64,000 nt of DNA, from the NCBI RefSeq assembly GCF_006974105.1, contig NZ_CP036282.1, positions 930,001-994,000 on the forward strand, in the 5' to 3' direction. Below the pieces are notes generated by a model, which saw nothing but the letters and a program-made list of their open reading frames with translations, did not search any database and had not been told where the DNA came from. Positions 46,335 through 56,935 of the stretch are shown here, piece by piece (positions within the stretch are counted from its first letter, which is position 1; each line of letters starts with the position of its first letter). The translations under genes and the position numbers were made by a program. The stretch comes from Rhodoferax aquaticus (GTDB lineage Bacteria; Pseudomonadota; Gammaproteobacteria; Burkholderiales; Burkholderiaceae_C).

Positions 46335-46460
46335 GTCCTTCAAGCATCACTTTCACAACGGATGCTAAGTCCTTAATTTAGAACGATTTTTGGGTCATTT
46401 TGACTTGCAAAATCGCTGCTAAGTTATTGATTTCATTGGAAAAATTAGAACAGACCCTCT

Positions 46461-46488
46461 TGCAAGAACTTCATTTGCTGATACAGTG
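46461..46488 (+). promoter_or_regulatory. probable promoter of the dcw cluster (Pmra)
   Basis: TTGCAA at 46461-46466 and TACAGT at 46483-46488, with a 16-base spacer, each match four of six sigma-70 consensus bases. Transcription would start near 46495, inside the repeat operator and about 75 bases before mraZ. The location at the head of the cluster supports it. Confidence 0.5.
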
Positions 46489-46520
46489 CAAAAAAGTGCA
46501 ATTTAGTGGTGAAAAGTGCC
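46486..46520 (+). promoter_or_regulatory. MraZ operator: four AGTGS repeats at 10-bp period
   Basis: AGTGC at 46486, AGTGC at 46496, AGTGG at 46506 and AGTGC at 46516 repeat at exactly 10 bp. MraZ proteins bind arrays of short G-rich direct repeats spaced 10 bp upstream of their own gene (TGGGN5 in E. coli, AAAGTG-type in mollicutes). The array overlaps the -10 box and start site, so binding should repress the cluster. Confidence 0.75.
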
Positions 46521-46568
46521 ATTAATTGTCAGGTTTGCCGGAATTCTGTCAAAAAGGGGTTGGTTAGC

Positions 46569-46997
46569 GTGTTTCAAGGGGCTTCGTCACTCAGTCTGGA
46601 TGCTAAGGGGCGGCTATCAGTGCCGACTCGGCATCGTGACGTCTTGAGTGCGACCGCTGGAGGACAGCTAACGGTGACTAAGCATCCGCATGGGTGCTTG
46701 ATGGTTTTTCCGCGCCCAGAGTGGGAAAAATTCCGCGAACGCATTGCTGCCTTGCCCATGTCTGCGCAGTGGTGGAAGCGTATTTTTCTGGGCAACGCAA
46801 TGGACGTTGACATGGATGCAACGGGGCGCGTTTTGATTTCACCCGAGTTGCGCGAGGCTGCAGGAATCGCCAAGGACACCATGCTGTTGGGTATGGGAAA
46901 CCACTTCGAGTTGTGGGACAAGGCGAGCTATGACGCCCAAGAGGCAAAAGCCATGCAAGGCGAGATGCCTGATGTGTTCAAGGACTTTTCTTTCTAA
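46569..46997 (+). CDS. mraZ: transcriptional regulator MraZ
   Basis: MraZ is a ring-shaped AbrB-like DNA-binding protein that represses the dcw cluster. The 142-residue product has two MraZ repeats with the signatures [16 protein letters not shown] and [15 protein letters not shown]. The GTG at 46569 is chosen because it gives the normal length and has AAGGGG about ten bases upstream; a more upstream in-frame start at 46506 would lie in the operator. rsmH follows after 3 bases. Confidence 0.95.
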   Translation: MFQGASSLSLDAKGRLSVPTRHRDVLSATAGGQLTVTKHPHGCLMVFPRPEWEKFRERIAALPMSAQWWKRIFLGNAMDVDMDATGRVLISPELREAAGIAKDTMLLGMGNHFELWDKASYDAQEAKAMQGEMPDVFKDFSF

Positions 46998-47000
46998 GGT

Positions 47001-47942
47001 ATGGCTGTGGACACCGTTTGGAATCACTCCACGGTATTGTTGAACGAAGCGGTTGACGCATTGTTTGGTGATAGCGGCCAGTACGCAGATGCTGCGCAAG
47101 GCACCTACGTCGACGCGACGTTTGGGCGTGGCGGGCACACGCAACTTATCTTGTCAAAGTTAGGCACCCAAGGGCGGGTCATCGCCTTTGATCGCGATCC
47201 TGACGCAGTGGCGCAAGCGCAGCAGATTCAGGACGCGCGTTTCTCGATTCGGCATGAAGGGTTTTCCCACTTGCGAGAACTGCCCAAGGCCAGCGTTGCG
47301 GGACTTCTGATGGACTTGGGGGTGAGCTCCCCCCAAATTGACAATCCCGTGCGCGGATTTAGTTTTCGCTTCGACGGTCCTTTGGACATGCGTATGGACA
47401 CCACGCGTGGTGAAAGCGTGGCTCAGTGGCTGGAGACAGCCGAGATTAATCAAATCGCGGAGGTGATACGTGACTATGGCGAAGAACGGTTTGCTGGGCC
47501 AATTGCAAAGGCGATTGTTGCGCGCCGACAGGAACGGGGCCCAATTTCAACCACCACCGAGTTGGCCCAACTCGTGGCTGACACGGTCAAAACCCGCGAG
47601 CCGGGCCAGAACCCTGCAACGCGCACATTTCAGGCTTTTCGGATTTTCATCAACGCCGAGCTTGAAGAGCTGCAGCAGGCGCTAGAGGCCAGTCTGACCG
47701 TGCTTCAGCCGGGTGGACGTTTGGCTGTGATCAGCTTTCATTCGCTGGAAGATCGCATCGTCAAGCAGTTCATAGCCAAACACTCCCGCGAAGAGTATGA
47801 CCGGCGCGCACCCTTTGCAGTGCCGAAGGCCATGCGGCTCAAGGCCTTGGACCGGGTCAAGCCCAGTGAAGCCGAAGTCTCCGGCAACAAGCGGGCGCGG
47901 AGCGCCATCATGCGCGTGGCCTTGAGGACGCAAGAGCCATGA
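47001..47942 (+). CDS. rsmH: 16S rRNA m4C1402 methyltransferase RsmH
   Basis: SAM-dependent enzyme that N4-methylates C1402 in the ribosomal P site. The 313-residue product has [11 protein letters not shown] (SAM loop), [11 protein letters not shown] and [27 protein letters not shown] [13 protein letters not shown] and [10 protein letters not shown]. Its stop overlaps the ftsL ATG by 4 bases. Confidence 0.96.
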   Translation: MAVDTVWNHSTVLLNEAVDALFGDSGQYADAAQGTYVDATFGRGGHTQLILSKLGTQGRVIAFDRDPDAVAQAQQIQDARFSIRHEGFSHLRELPKASVAGLLMDLGVSSPQIDNPVRGFSFRFDGPLDMRMDTTRGESVAQWLETAEINQIAEVIRDYGEERFAGPIAKAIVARRQERGPISTTTELAQLVADTVKTREPGQNPATRTFQAFRIFINAELEELQQALEASLTVLQPGGRLAVISFHSLEDRIVKQFIAKHSREEYDRRAPFAVPKAMRLKALDRVKPSEAEVSGNKRARSAIMRVALRTQEP

Positions 47943-48268
47943 TGCGACTCAACCTCATGTTGATTTTTGCGGTGCTATTGAGTGCCTTGTATCTAGTCAA
48001 CGTGCAGTATGAGTCACGCCGGTTGTTTACTGAGCTCGATCGCGCGCGCAGTGAAGCCCATAGGCTCGAGGTGGAGCATGAGCTATTGCAAGTGCAAAAG
48101 CGCGCGCAGGCCACACCGGCGCGCGTGGAGTTGTTGGCAAAAGACAAACTGCAGATGCGTCAGGTAACGCCAGGCATTACCAGCTACGTGACCTACAGTG
48201 CACCAGACGCTTCGATTTCGGACGGGACCGCAGCCACCGCCTCACAGGTACATAAGGTGGCCCCGTGA
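47939..48268 (+). CDS. ftsL: cell-division protein FtsL
   Basis: A small bitopic protein that with FtsB and FtsQ activates FtsWI at the septum. The 109-residue product has one membrane helix (about residues 5-22) followed by a coiled coil with leucine heptads ([20 protein letters not shown]). Two ATG codons occur in tandem; the first overlaps the rsmH stop. FtsB is not in this cluster, as usual. Confidence 0.92.
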   Translation: MMRLNLMLIFAVLLSALYLVNVQYESRRLFTELDRARSEAHRLEVEHELLQVQKRAQATPARVELLAKDKLQMRQVTPGITSYVTYSAPDASISDGTAATASQVHKVAP

Positions 48269-50007
48269 GTCGCAGCATTCAATACACATCCAGCCCTTTG
48301 TTGGCAAGTCGCACCCCGGTTTGGCGTAGCAAGCTGCTTGTGGGAGCCTTGGCGCTTGCGTTTTTTGGGTTGGCGGCACGGGCGGCTTACATCCAGGTCA
48401 TCGCCAACGACTTCTTTTTGCATCAAGGTGAGGCACGCTTTGCGCGCACCCTAGAACTCCCCGCTAACCGTGGACGCATTCTGGACCGCAATGGCCTGAT
48501 CTTGGCATCCAGTGTGCCAGCGCCCAGCATTTGGGCCATTCCTGAAGACGTCAACCTTGATAAGGCTGAGTTGGCCAAATTGGCTAAGTTGTTGGAGATG
48601 TCGGTTCAGGACTTGTCCAAGAAGTTAGAGGATGAAGACAAATCGTTCGTATGGTTGAAGCGCCAAGTCAGTGAAGCAACAGGTAAAGAGATTGCGGCAA
48701 TGGCGCTGAAGGGTGTGTATCAGCGCAAAGAATACAAGCGCGAGTACCCTGAAGGCGAGTCAGCCGTGCATGTCGTGGGATTCACTAACATTGAAGACAA
48801 AGGTCAAGAGGGTGTTGAGCTGTCCTTCAATAAAGAGTTGTCTGGTCGCAGTGGCTCCCGTCGCGTCATTAAAGACCGCTTGGGCAGAGTTGTAGAAGAT
48901 GTGGGTGAGCAAATTCCCCCGATGGAAGGCAAAGATCTACAGCTCAGCATCGACAGCAAGATGCAGTTTTTCGCTTACCAAAAACTGCGGGATGCAGTGC
49001 TGCTGAATAAGGCAAAGGCAGGCAGCGTAGTGGTGTTAGATGCCGTAACTGGCGAAGTATTGGCGTTGGCCAACTACCCAAGCTACGCGCCCGACAAGCG
49101 CCAAAACCTCACCGGAGGGCAACTGCGCAACCGAGCGTTGACTGATACGTTTGAGCCGGGCTCTGTGATGAAGCCCTTTACAGTCGGACTGGCCCTTGAG
49201 ACAGGCCGTGTGAAGCCATCCACCATTATTGATACCGCGCCAGGCACTATCACTATCACGGGGGCCACGATTCGTGATGCGCATCCGCACGGGGCGCTGA
49301 CTGTCGACCAAGTGATTCAAGTTTCTAGTAACGTGGGCACTACCAAAATTGCGATGCAAATGCAGCCCAGTGAAATGTGGCAAGCATTCTCCTCGGCAGG
49401 CTTCGGGCAGAAGCCTCAAATTGAGTTCCCCGGCGCGGTGTCGGGCAAACTGCGACCTGCCAAGACTTGGCGTCCGATCGAGCAGGCCACTATGTCTTAT
49501 GGCTACGGTTTGTCTGCGTCCCTGTTTCAGATGGCACGCTCATACACCGTGTTCTCCCATGATGGCGAGTTGATTCCGGCAACTTTGCTGAAAAGCAATC
49601 AAGCAGCAGTGGGTGTCCCTGTCTTCAGCGCCGATACGGCGGTCAAAGTGCGCAACATGCTCAAGATGGCTGCAGGCCCTGGTGGTACCGCGCCCCAAGC
49701 CCAAACGATTGGTTATTCTGTTGGCGGGAAGTCAGGCACGGCCTACAAACAAGTCGGCAAAGGTTACGGCAGTGACGGCAACCGCAAGTACCGCAGTTGG
49801 TTCGTGGGGATGGCCCCGATTGAGCAACCCCGCGTTATCGTGGCCGTCATGATCGATGAGCCAACCGCTGGTAAGTACTACGGCGGCGCAGTCGCAGGCC
49901 CAGTGTTTAGCGAGACCGTGCAACAGACCCTGCGCTTGATGGGCGTACAGCCAGATATCGCGGTTCGGCCTATGGTGGTGACACAGGCAGAAGAGGAGAG
50001 CTTCTAA
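48265..50007 (+). CDS. ftsI: peptidoglycan transpeptidase FtsI (PBP3)
   Basis: Septal cross-linking enzyme that works with FtsW. The 580-residue product has an N-terminal membrane helix (about 24-45), the pedestal domain with LPANRGRILDRNG, and the transpeptidase domain with active-site S300 in SVMK, SSN at 354-356 and the KSGT box near 488. It begins at a GTG overlapping the ftsL stop (GTGA) and ends sharing one base with the next ATG (TAATG). Confidence 0.96.
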   Translation: MSRSIQYTSSPLLASRTPVWRSKLLVGALALAFFGLAARAAYIQVIANDFFLHQGEARFARTLELPANRGRILDRNGLILASSVPAPSIWAIPEDVNLDKAELAKLAKLLEMSVQDLSKKLEDEDKSFVWLKRQVSEATGKEIAAMALKGVYQRKEYKREYPEGESAVHVVGFTNIEDKGQEGVELSFNKELSGRSGSRRVIKDRLGRVVEDVGEQIPPMEGKDLQLSIDSKMQFFAYQKLRDAVLLNKAKAGSVVVLDAVTGEVLALANYPSYAPDKRQNLTGGQLRNRALTDTFEPGSVMKPFTVGLALETGRVKPSTIIDTAPGTITITGATIRDAHPHGALTVDQVIQVSSNVGTTKIAMQMQPSEMWQAFSSAGFGQKPQIEFPGAVSGKLRPAKTWRPIEQATMSYGYGLSASLFQMARSYTVFSHDGELIPATLLKSNQAAVGVPVFSADTAVKVRNMLKMAAGPGGTAPQAQTIGYSVGGKSGTAYKQVGKGYGSDGNRKYRSWFVGMAPIEQPRVIVAVMIDEPTAGKYYGGAVAGPVFSETVQQTLRLMGVQPDIAVRPMVVTQAEEESF

Positions 50008-52949
50008 TGCCGTTGCTGTCCACTCCACTTGCAGCAGCTCAGTGGTTGCGTACCTTGGGAGCGCGCACGCTCACTTCTGACAGTCGCAAAGTAGTGCCAG
50101 GAGCGGGCTTCATTGCGTGGCCTGGTGCCGTGTCTGATGGACGCCAGTATGTGCGGCAGGCCTTGGAACTAGGCGCAGTTGCATGTGTGGTGGAGTCTGC
50201 GGGTGCTCATCAGTTTGACCTCGCAATAGACGGCGTAGCCACACTGGACAACCTAAAGTCACACACGGGAAGACTTGCCGCTGAGTTCTATGGCAACCCA
50301 TCTGCCGAACTCGCAGTCATTGCTGTCACTGGAACCAACGGTAAAACCTCCAGCGCATGGTGGCTTGCCCAGGCGTTGTCTGCATTGCAAGGGGAGCATG
50401 CCACGCCTTGCGGAATGATTGGTACCTTGGGTGTAGGCCGTCCCCCAGCTATTGGTGACGAGCCCATGGTGGGGGCTGATAGCGTGCTCAGCACCGGTTT
50501 GACCACTCCAGACCCTGTCGTGTTGCAACACACTTTGCGCGAGTTTGCGAGCAATGGCTTACGAGCTTGTGCGATTGAAGCCTCGTCCATCGGAATTGAA
50601 GAACAACGATTGGCTGGATGCACGGTTCGCGTGGCTGTCTTTACGAATTTCACACAAGACCATCTGGACTACCACGCAAGCATGGAAGCGTATTGGACTG
50701 CCAAAGCGAAGCTATTCGGGTGGCCAGGTTTGGAAAGTGCGGTCATCAATGTAGATGATGCCAAAGGCGTCGAGTTGGTAGCTCGCTTGGCGGGCAGTGG
50801 CTTGGATGTGTGGTCGGTCTCCACAAGAAAACCCGCCCGTCTAAGGGCACAAAACATCCAGTACGGGCATGAGGGATTGAGCTTCGATGTGGTCGAAGGC
50901 GTGCTTTCCGTGCATGTCGCGACGCATTTGATTGGGGACTACAACGTCTCTAATCTGCTAGGTGTGATCGGTGCAATGCGCTGCTTGGGGGTACCTTTGC
51001 AGCAAGCGACAGAGGTGTGCAGTGGACTCCGACCTGTGCCTGGCCGCATGGAGTGCTTGGGTTCAGCCGCACAGCCCATGGTCGCCGTAGACTATGCCCA
51101 TACCCCGGACGCGTTAGGTCAAGCGTTAGCCGCTTTGCGGCCTTTGGCGCAGGCGCGAGGCGGGCGTCTATGGTGTGTATTTGGCTGCGGTGGCGATCGC
51201 GATGCGTCAAAAAGACCCCTTATGGGGGCGATTGCGGCCCAACAGGCGGACCAAGTGGTGGTCACCAGCGACAACCCACGTAGCGAGCGGCCTGAATCCA
51301 TCATTGCCCAGATCCTTGTCGGTGTGCCGCACAACCCTTTGGTGAGTGTGCAAACTGACCGTGCTCTTGCAATTGCTCAAACCATTGCGCAAGCATCCGC
51401 ACAAGACGTCATTTTGGTTGCAGGTAAGGGCCACGAGGACTACCAGGATATTGCACACGTTAAGCATCCATTTTCAGACCGTGAGCATGCGCAGTCCGCA
51501 CTCATCGCACGCGAAAGAGGTATGGCGAGCCCAGCGCTAGACCCGCTCATGACGTTGGCGTTCGCTGCCGAGTTGTTGCCCGGCAGCGTACTCGTGGGAG
51601 ACCCCGAAACGGTGGTCTACCGTGTCCACACGGACACCCGTAGCATTGCAGTAGGTGATCTCTTTGTTGCACTCCAGGGTGAGCGCTTTGACGCCAATGC
51701 CTTCTTGCAACAAGCAAAAGACCAAGGCGCAGCAGCCGTCATCTGCCAGGCTGGCATGGCCGCTAGTTCGTATCCCCAAGGCTTGGCACGTCTGGAAGTC
51801 GCCGACACCAAACTGGCGTTGTCTGAGTTGGCAACCAAGTGGCGTGCACGCTTCAACTTTCCTGTCATTGCAGTTACGGGCAGTAATGGCAAAACCACGG
51901 TCACGCAAATGGTGGCCGCTATTTTGGAGGCGCACAGCCCCCAAGGCGGCTCATTGGCTACGCTCGGGAATTACAACAATGACATCGGCGTGCCGCTTAC
52001 GTTGCTGCGACTGCGTGCCAACCACAGCATAGCGGTGGTGGAACTGGGCATGAACCACCCCGGCGAAATAGCGGTGCTCGCGGCTATGGCTAGGCCCACA
52101 GTGGCTTTGGTCAACAACGCACAACGCGAGCACCTTGAGTTCATGCACAGCGTGCAGGCTGTCGCGCAAGAGAATGGACAAGTTTTAGCCGCATTACCAG
52201 TTGATGGGGTTGCAATTTTCCCTAGCGATGACGCGTATGCAGCGGTCTGGCACAGCTTGGCGGCACCGCGCCAAACTCTCACGTTTGCCGCGGAGGGGCC
52301 ATCCTCATCAGCAAGCCTGTGTGTGCAAAGCGCCCACTGGCAAGATGGCGCTTGGGAAGTCCATGCGTCCGGTTTCGGCGTAGACCTGCGCTTTAGGCTC
52401 GCAATCGCCGGCCGTCATAACGTCAAAAACGCTTTGGCAGCAGCTGCGTGTGCTCTGGCCGCTGGCGTGCGCAAAGAAGCTGTCGTGGCTGGGCTCCAAG
52501 CCTTTGTTCCCGTCAAGGGACGCTCACGGGCTTTGTCTGTTCGGGTGTCAGGGCGGCTGGTCACCTTGGTGGACGATAGCTACAACGCCAATCCTGATTC
52601 GGTGCGCGCGGCCATCGATGTACTTGCTGAGTTGCCCGGCCCGCGTTTGCTGGTGTTGGGTGATATGGGTGAGGTGGGCGATAACGGCCCCGCCTTTCAT
52701 GCGGAAGCGGGCCAGTACGCCGCGCAGGCGGGTATTGAGCAAGTGATGACCTTGGGCGAGCTGTCTCAACACCTTGCACACACGATGCCGAGCGCGCAGC
52801 ACTTCGACTCCATGGATGCATTGATTAGCGGCGTACTTGCTGCACTCCCTAGCTTGGGCAGCATATTGATCAAGGGTTCACGCTTTATGCGCATGGAGCG
52901 GGTCGTAGATGCCGCGCGTGGACAGGTTGCCAGCGAAGGAGGGCATTGA
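50007..52949 (+). CDS. murE-murF: fused MurE-MurF ligase
   Basis: A 980-residue bifunctional enzyme. Residues 1 to about 505 are MurE, with VTGTNGKTSSAWWL (about 107-120), ASSIGIEEQRL and the meso-DAP-specifying DNPR motif in SDNPRSERPE. Residues about 506-980 are MurF, with VTGSNGKTTVTQMV and VDDSYNANPDS. Together they add meso-diaminopimelate and then D-Ala-D-Ala to UDP-MurNAc-dipeptide. There is no stop between them; a methionine at 506 sits where a separate MurF would start. The DAP specificity agrees with dapF in this window. Fusions like this are known in related Burkholderiales. Confidence 0.95.
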   Translation: MPLLSTPLAAAQWLRTLGARTLTSDSRKVVPGAGFIAWPGAVSDGRQYVRQALELGAVACVVESAGAHQFDLAIDGVATLDNLKSHTGRLAAEFYGNPSAELAVIAVTGTNGKTSSAWWLAQALSALQGEHATPCGMIGTLGVGRPPAIGDEPMVGADSVLSTGLTTPDPVVLQHTLREFASNGLRACAIEASSIGIEEQRLAGCTVRVAVFTNFTQDHLDYHASMEAYWTAKAKLFGWPGLESAVINVDDAKGVELVARLAGSGLDVWSVSTRKPARLRAQNIQYGHEGLSFDVVEGVLSVHVATHLIGDYNVSNLLGVIGAMRCLGVPLQQATEVCSGLRPVPGRMECLGSAAQPMVAVDYAHTPDALGQALAALRPLAQARGGRLWCVFGCGGDRDASKRPLMGAIAAQQADQVVVTSDNPRSERPESIIAQILVGVPHNPLVSVQTDRALAIAQTIAQASAQDVILVAGKGHEDYQDIAHVKHPFSDREHAQSALIARERGMASPALDPLMTLAFAAELLPGSVLVGDPETVVYRVHTDTRSIAVGDLFVALQGERFDANAFLQQAKDQGAAAVICQAGMAASSYPQGLARLEVADTKLALSELATKWRARFNFPVIAVTGSNGKTTVTQMVAAILEAHSPQGGSLATLGNYNNDIGVPLTLLRLRANHSIAVVELGMNHPGEIAVLAAMARPTVALVNNAQREHLEFMHSVQAVAQENGQVLAALPVDGVAIFPSDDAYAAVWHSLAAPRQTLTFAAEGPSSSASLCVQSAHWQDGAWEVHASGFGVDLRFRLAIAGRHNVKNALAAAACALAAGVRKEAVVAGLQAFVPVKGRSRALSVRVSGRLVTLVDDSYNANPDSVRAAIDVLAELPGPRLLVLGDMGEVGDNGPAFHAEAGQYAAQAGIEQVMTLGELSQHLAHTMPSAQHFDSMDALISGVLAALPSLGSILIKGSRFMRMERVVDAARGQVASEGGH

Positions 52950-52982
52950 AATGGAATACAAAATGGCAAACGGGAGTACCCC

Positions 52983-54161
52983 ATGTTGTTAGCGTTGGCG
53001 CAGTGGCTGCAAGGCTTGTCGCCTGAGTTCGGTTTTTTCCGGGTCTTTCAGTACCTGACGTTTCGTGCCGTGATGGCGGCCTTGACCGCATTGCTGATCG
53101 GACTGGCCGCTGGACCCGCGGTGATACGCCGCTTACGGGAACTCAAAATTGGCCAACCCATACGCGGCTATGGCATGGAAACCCACTTAAGCAAAAGTGG
53201 CACACCCACCATGGGTGGCGTGTTGATCTTGCTGGCCATCACGGTGTCCACCTTGCTATGGGCAGACTTGAGCAACCGGTTCATTTGGATTGTCTTGGTG
53301 GTCACCTTGGCGTCTGGTGCGATCGGCTGGGTGGATGACTGGCGTAAGGTGGTCAACAAGGACCCCGAAGGCATGCGTTCGCGCGAGAAGTATTTTTGGC
53401 AATCTGTGATTGGCCTGTTGGCGGCCCTGTACCTTGTGTTCAGTATCTCGGAAAGTTCCAACCTCAAGGTCATGGAACTCTTCATCAACTGGGTGGGGTC
53501 TGGTTTTGACGTGAACCTGCCTCCCAAAGCAGGCCTGTTGCTGCCCTTTATCAAAGAAGTGAGCTACCCCCTGGGGGTTTTGGGCTTTGTGATCCTGACG
53601 TATTTGGTCATTGTGGGTTCTAGCAATGCCGTGAATTTGACGGATGGGCTGGATGGCTTGGCCATCATGCCCGTGGTGATGGTGGGATCTGCGCTAGGTG
53701 TGTTTGCGTATGTCGCCGGCAGTTCGGTGTACTCCAAGTATCTGTTCTTCCCGCATATCCCGGGCGCAGGTGAGTTGTTGATCTTTTGCTCGGCCATGGC
53801 GGGTGCCGGTTTGGCTTTCTTGTGGTTCAACACCCACCCTGCGCAAGTGTTCATGGGGGATGTCGGTGCCTTGGCCTTAGGTGCTGCGCTGGGCACGATT
53901 GCTGTCATCGTCCGTCAAGAGATCGTTCTGGCCATCATGGGGGGCATCTTTGTAGCGGAAGCCTTGTCAGTGATGCTGCAAGTCATGTACTTCAAGTACA
54001 CCCGCAAAAAATACGGCGAAGGCCGCCGTCTCCTGAAGATGGCGCCCTTGCACCACCACTTTGAAAAGTCCGGGTGGAAAGAAACCCAGGTGGTTGTGCG
54101 CTTCTGGATCATCACCATGCTCTTGTGTTTGGTGGGTCTTTCAACCCTGAAGCTGAGGTAA
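52983..54161 (+). CDS. mraY: phospho-MurNAc-pentapeptide transferase MraY
   Basis: Integral membrane enzyme that makes lipid I from UDP-MurNAc-pentapeptide and undecaprenyl phosphate. The 392-residue product has about ten membrane helices, [17 protein letters not shown] (the catalytic Asp pair), [21 protein letters not shown] and the HHHFE histidine motif ([12 protein letters not shown]). GGGAG lies before the ATG, 33 bases after murE-murF. Confidence 0.97.
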   Translation: MLLALAQWLQGLSPEFGFFRVFQYLTFRAVMAALTALLIGLAAGPAVIRRLRELKIGQPIRGYGMETHLSKSGTPTMGGVLILLAITVSTLLWADLSNRFIWIVLVVTLASGAIGWVDDWRKVVNKDPEGMRSREKYFWQSVIGLLAALYLVFSISESSNLKVMELFINWVGSGFDVNLPPKAGLLLPFIKEVSYPLGVLGFVILTYLVIVGSSNAVNLTDGLDGLAIMPVVMVGSALGVFAYVAGSSVYSKYLFFPHIPGAGELLIFCSAMAGAGLAFLWFNTHPAQVFMGDVGALALGAALGTIAVIVRQEIVLAIMGGIFVAEALSVMLQVMYFKYTRKKYGEGRRLLKMAPLHHHFEKSGWKETQVVVRFWIITMLLCLVGLSTLKLR

Positions 54162-54164
54162 GCC

Positions 54165-55682
54165 GTGAACCAGCTGCAAGGGCAAAACGTTGTGATTCTT
54201 GGCCTTGGCGCATCGGGCTTGGCCATGGCCCGGTGGTGCGCACGTTTGGGGGCGCAAGTCACAGTGGCTGACACACGCGAAGCGCCCCCACAGTTGCCTG
54301 TGTTGCGCGAACTTTTGCCCCACGTGCGCTTTGTGTCCGGACCGTTTGACGCCGCCCTGGTCGTCGGCACTGAGATTCGTGCTGTATTCAAGAGCCCAGG
54401 ACTATCGCCTCAAGAAACCTTGCCGGTCATGCAGGCTGCCACTGAAGCTGGCTTGTGGATTGGCGGTGAGTTGAGCCTCTTTCAGCAAGCCCTGCTTCAG
54501 TTGAAGGAAGACAAGCAGTACGCGCCAAAGGTCTTGGCAATTACAGGTACCAACGGCAAGACGACGGTGACTTCCTTGACCCGCCATTTGCTGGCTTGGG
54601 CAGGCAAGTCTGTGGCTATGGCCGGCAATATTGGCCCGACCTTGTTGGACACCTTGGCGCAAGCGATGGATGCTGATCAGTTGCCTGACGTATGGGTGCT
54701 GGAGCTTTCTAGCTTTCAACTCGATATTGACGCCAAGTTCGAGCCTACCGCCGCCGCAGTGCTCAACGTCAGCCAAGACCATTTGGACTGGCACGGAAGC
54801 CTTGCTGCGTATGCCGCAGCCAAAGCACGCATTTTTGGACGTGATGGACTGATGGTGTTGAACCGAGAAGATCCCTTGGTCATGGCCATGTTGCCGGAGC
54901 CGGTGCGCGTCAAGCTGCAGCGTCCCGTGGAGCGGGCGTATCAGACCTTTGGCACTGACATGCCACGCAGGCCCGGAGACTTCGGTTTGGAAGAAGTCAA
55001 TGGCATGGCGTGGCTGGTGCGCGCCTTGGAGTCGGATGAAACGCGCAAGAAGCGCAAAGACGATGAAGAAGAGCTGCATATTCAACGCCTGATGCCTGCA
55101 GACGCCTTGCGCATACGCGGGCGCCACAACGCCAGCAATGCGTTGGCTGCCCTGGCGCTGTGCGGCGCTGCGGGATGCGCGCTGGCACCTATTTTGTTTG
55201 GCTTGCGTGAGTACCACGGAGAGCCACACCGTGTGGAGCCGATTGGCATCATCCATGGTGTCGAGTTTTTTGACGACAGCAAGGGCACCAATGTCGGCGC
55301 CACCGCCGCAGCACTGCGAGGCCTCGGCGAGGAACGCAAGCTGGTCGTGATACTGGGTGGAGAGGGCAAGGGCCAAGACTTCTCCCCCTTGGCTGCGCCG
55401 CTTGAGCGTTACGCGCGCGCTGTGGTGTTGATTGGTCGCGATGCGCCATTGATTCGTGCAGCACTCGGCAATGTGGGTCTGCCCATGCAGGATGCCGCGA
55501 CCATGGAGGCCGCAGTGGCTATCGCCAACCAACGTGCCCACGCAGGCGATGCCGTGTTGATGTCACCCGCTTGCGCAAGCTTTGACATGTTTGACAACTA
55601 TGAGCACCGGGCCCAAGTGTTTTGCGCAGCGGTGAAAGACTTGGCTTTGGACGCTGGGGTTGACATGGAGAGCCTTGCATGA
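54165..55682 (+). CDS. murD: UDP-MurNAc-L-alanine:D-glutamate ligase MurD
   Basis: Adds D-glutamate to UDP-MurNAc-L-Ala. The 505-residue product has the N-terminal [19 protein letters not shown] loop [31 protein letters not shown] and FFDDSKGTN. It is about 60 residues longer than E. coli MurD, partly because of a charged insert ([15 protein letters not shown], about 290-305). It starts at a GTG 3 bases after mraY and overlaps ftsW by 4 bases. Confidence 0.95.
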   Translation: MNQLQGQNVVILGLGASGLAMARWCARLGAQVTVADTREAPPQLPVLRELLPHVRFVSGPFDAALVVGTEIRAVFKSPGLSPQETLPVMQAATEAGLWIGGELSLFQQALLQLKEDKQYAPKVLAITGTNGKTTVTSLTRHLLAWAGKSVAMAGNIGPTLLDTLAQAMDADQLPDVWVLELSSFQLDIDAKFEPTAAAVLNVSQDHLDWHGSLAAYAAAKARIFGRDGLMVLNREDPLVMAMLPEPVRVKLQRPVERAYQTFGTDMPRRPGDFGLEEVNGMAWLVRALESDETRKKRKDDEEELHIQRLMPADALRIRGRHNASNALAALALCGAAGCALAPILFGLREYHGEPHRVEPIGIIHGVEFFDDSKGTNVGATAAALRGLGEERKLVVILGGEGKGQDFSPLAAPLERYARAVVLIGRDAPLIRAALGNVGLPMQDAATMEAAVAIANQRAHAGDAVLMSPACASFDMFDNYEHRAQVFCAAVKDLALDAGVDMESLA

Positions 55683-56935
55683 GCCTGTCTGTGCAGTCCT
55701 TGTCCGCGTGGTTCACCAGCAAATGGGCGCCTGCAGCCGCAGCCTTGCCTGTGCGCCTGGGTGCCCGAGGGACTCTGACTGCACCTAGCGCATCTGACAG
55801 CGCGCGGGGTGTGGACCAAACCCTGATCTGGGTGGTTGTAGCCCTCTTGCTTTGGGGCATTGTGATGGTGTACTCCGCATCCATTGCCATGCCAGATAAC
55901 CCTAAGTTTTCCAATTACACCCATACGTATTTTTTGACCCGCCATGCCATTTCGATTGGGGTGGCCTTCGTTGCGGCGCTGATGGCTTTCCAGGTGCCGG
56001 TGCAAACCTGGGAAAAAGTAGCTCCTTGGCTGCTGGTCGTGTCTTTGGTCTTACTCATTGTGGTGCTCATTCCCTTCATCGGTAAGGGGGTCAACGGAGC
56101 CCGCCGCTGGATCTCGCTTGGGGTACTGAACTTTCAGCCTTCAGAGCTTGCCAAGTTTGCTGTGCTTTTGTATGCCTCGGACTACATGGTCCGCAAAATG
56201 GAAGTCAAAGAGCGGTTCTTCCGTGCGGTGATGCCCATGGCCATTGCCGTCGCGGTGGTCGGGCTTTTGCTCCTGGCCGAGCCCGATATGGGCGGCTTCA
56301 TGGTCATTGCCGTGATCGCCATGGGCATCTTGTTCTTGGGTGGTGTCAATGCTCGGATGTTCTTCTTGATTGGAGCCATTTTGGTCATTGCCTTCAGCCT
56401 CATGATCGCCATGAGCGAGTGGCGCCGGGACCGTATCTTTGCGTACCTCGATCCATGGAACGACAAATACGCATTGGGCAAGGGTTACCAACTGTCTCAC
56501 TCCCTGATTGCGATTGGCCGGGGTGAGGTGTTTGGCGTGGGCCTTGGCGGCAGTATCGAGAAGCTGCACTGGTTGCCCGAAGCACACACCGACTTCCTGC
56601 TAGCCGTTATCGGTGAAGAGTTTGGGCTTGTGGGGGTCGTGTTCGTGATCGGCCTGTTCCTATGGCTGACCCGACGCATCATGCACATCGGGCGTCAAGC
56701 GATTGCCCTGGACCGGGTGTTTGCCGGTTTGGTGGCGCAAGGCGTGGGCATTTGGATGGGATTTCAATCCTTCATCAACATGGGAGTGAACCTAGGCGCT
56801 TTGCCTACCAAAGGTCTGACGCTTCCGCTGATGAGTTACGGCGGGTCGGCCATTTTGATTAACCTGGTCGCCATTGCCGTTGTTTTACGCATTGATTACG
56901 AGAACCGACAGCTCATGCATGGAGGTCGCGTATGA
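55679..56935 (+). CDS. ftsW: septal peptidoglycan glycosyltransferase FtsW
   Basis: SEDS-family polymerase acting with FtsI. The 418-residue product has a 40-residue cytoplasmic N-terminus, about ten membrane helices, the NGARRWI motif, [14 protein letters not shown] (catalytic Asp region), [18 protein letters not shown] and the final [13 protein letters not shown]. Joined to murD and murG by ATGA overlaps. Confidence 0.96.
   Translation: MSLSVQSLSAWFTSKWAPAAAALPVRLGARGTLTAPSASDSARGVDQTLIWVVVALLLWGIVMVYSASIAMPDNPKFSNYTHTYFLTRHAISIGVAFVAALMAFQVPVQTWEKVAPWLLVVSLVLLIVVLIPFIGKGVNGARRWISLGVLNFQPSELAKFAVLLYASDYMVRKMEVKERFFRAVMPMAIAVAVVGLLLLAEPDMGGFMVIAVIAMGILFLGGVNARMFFLIGAILVIAFSLMIAMSEWRRDRIFAYLDPWNDKYALGKGYQLSHSLIAIGRGEVFGVGLGGSIEKLHWLPEAHTDFLLAVIGEEFGLVGVVFVIGLFLWLTRRIMHIGRQAIALDRVFAGLVAQGVGIWMGFQSFINMGVNLGALPTKGLTLPLMSYGGSAILINLVAIAVVLRIDYENRQLMHGGRV

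Noticed and set aside
46486..46520. Short-period repeats that might suggest a CRISPR array
   Set aside because: The units are five bases at 10-bp spacing with no long identical repeats or spacers; they fit an MraZ operator.
46506..46568. Upstream in-frame start for mraZ at 46506
   Set aside because: It would add 21 residues not found in MraZ and would place the start codon inside the operator; the GTG at 46569 gives the normal length.
54402..55541. 379-codon minus-strand open frame opposite murD
   Set aside because: murD is certain from its motifs and operon overlaps; the antisense translation shows no domain.
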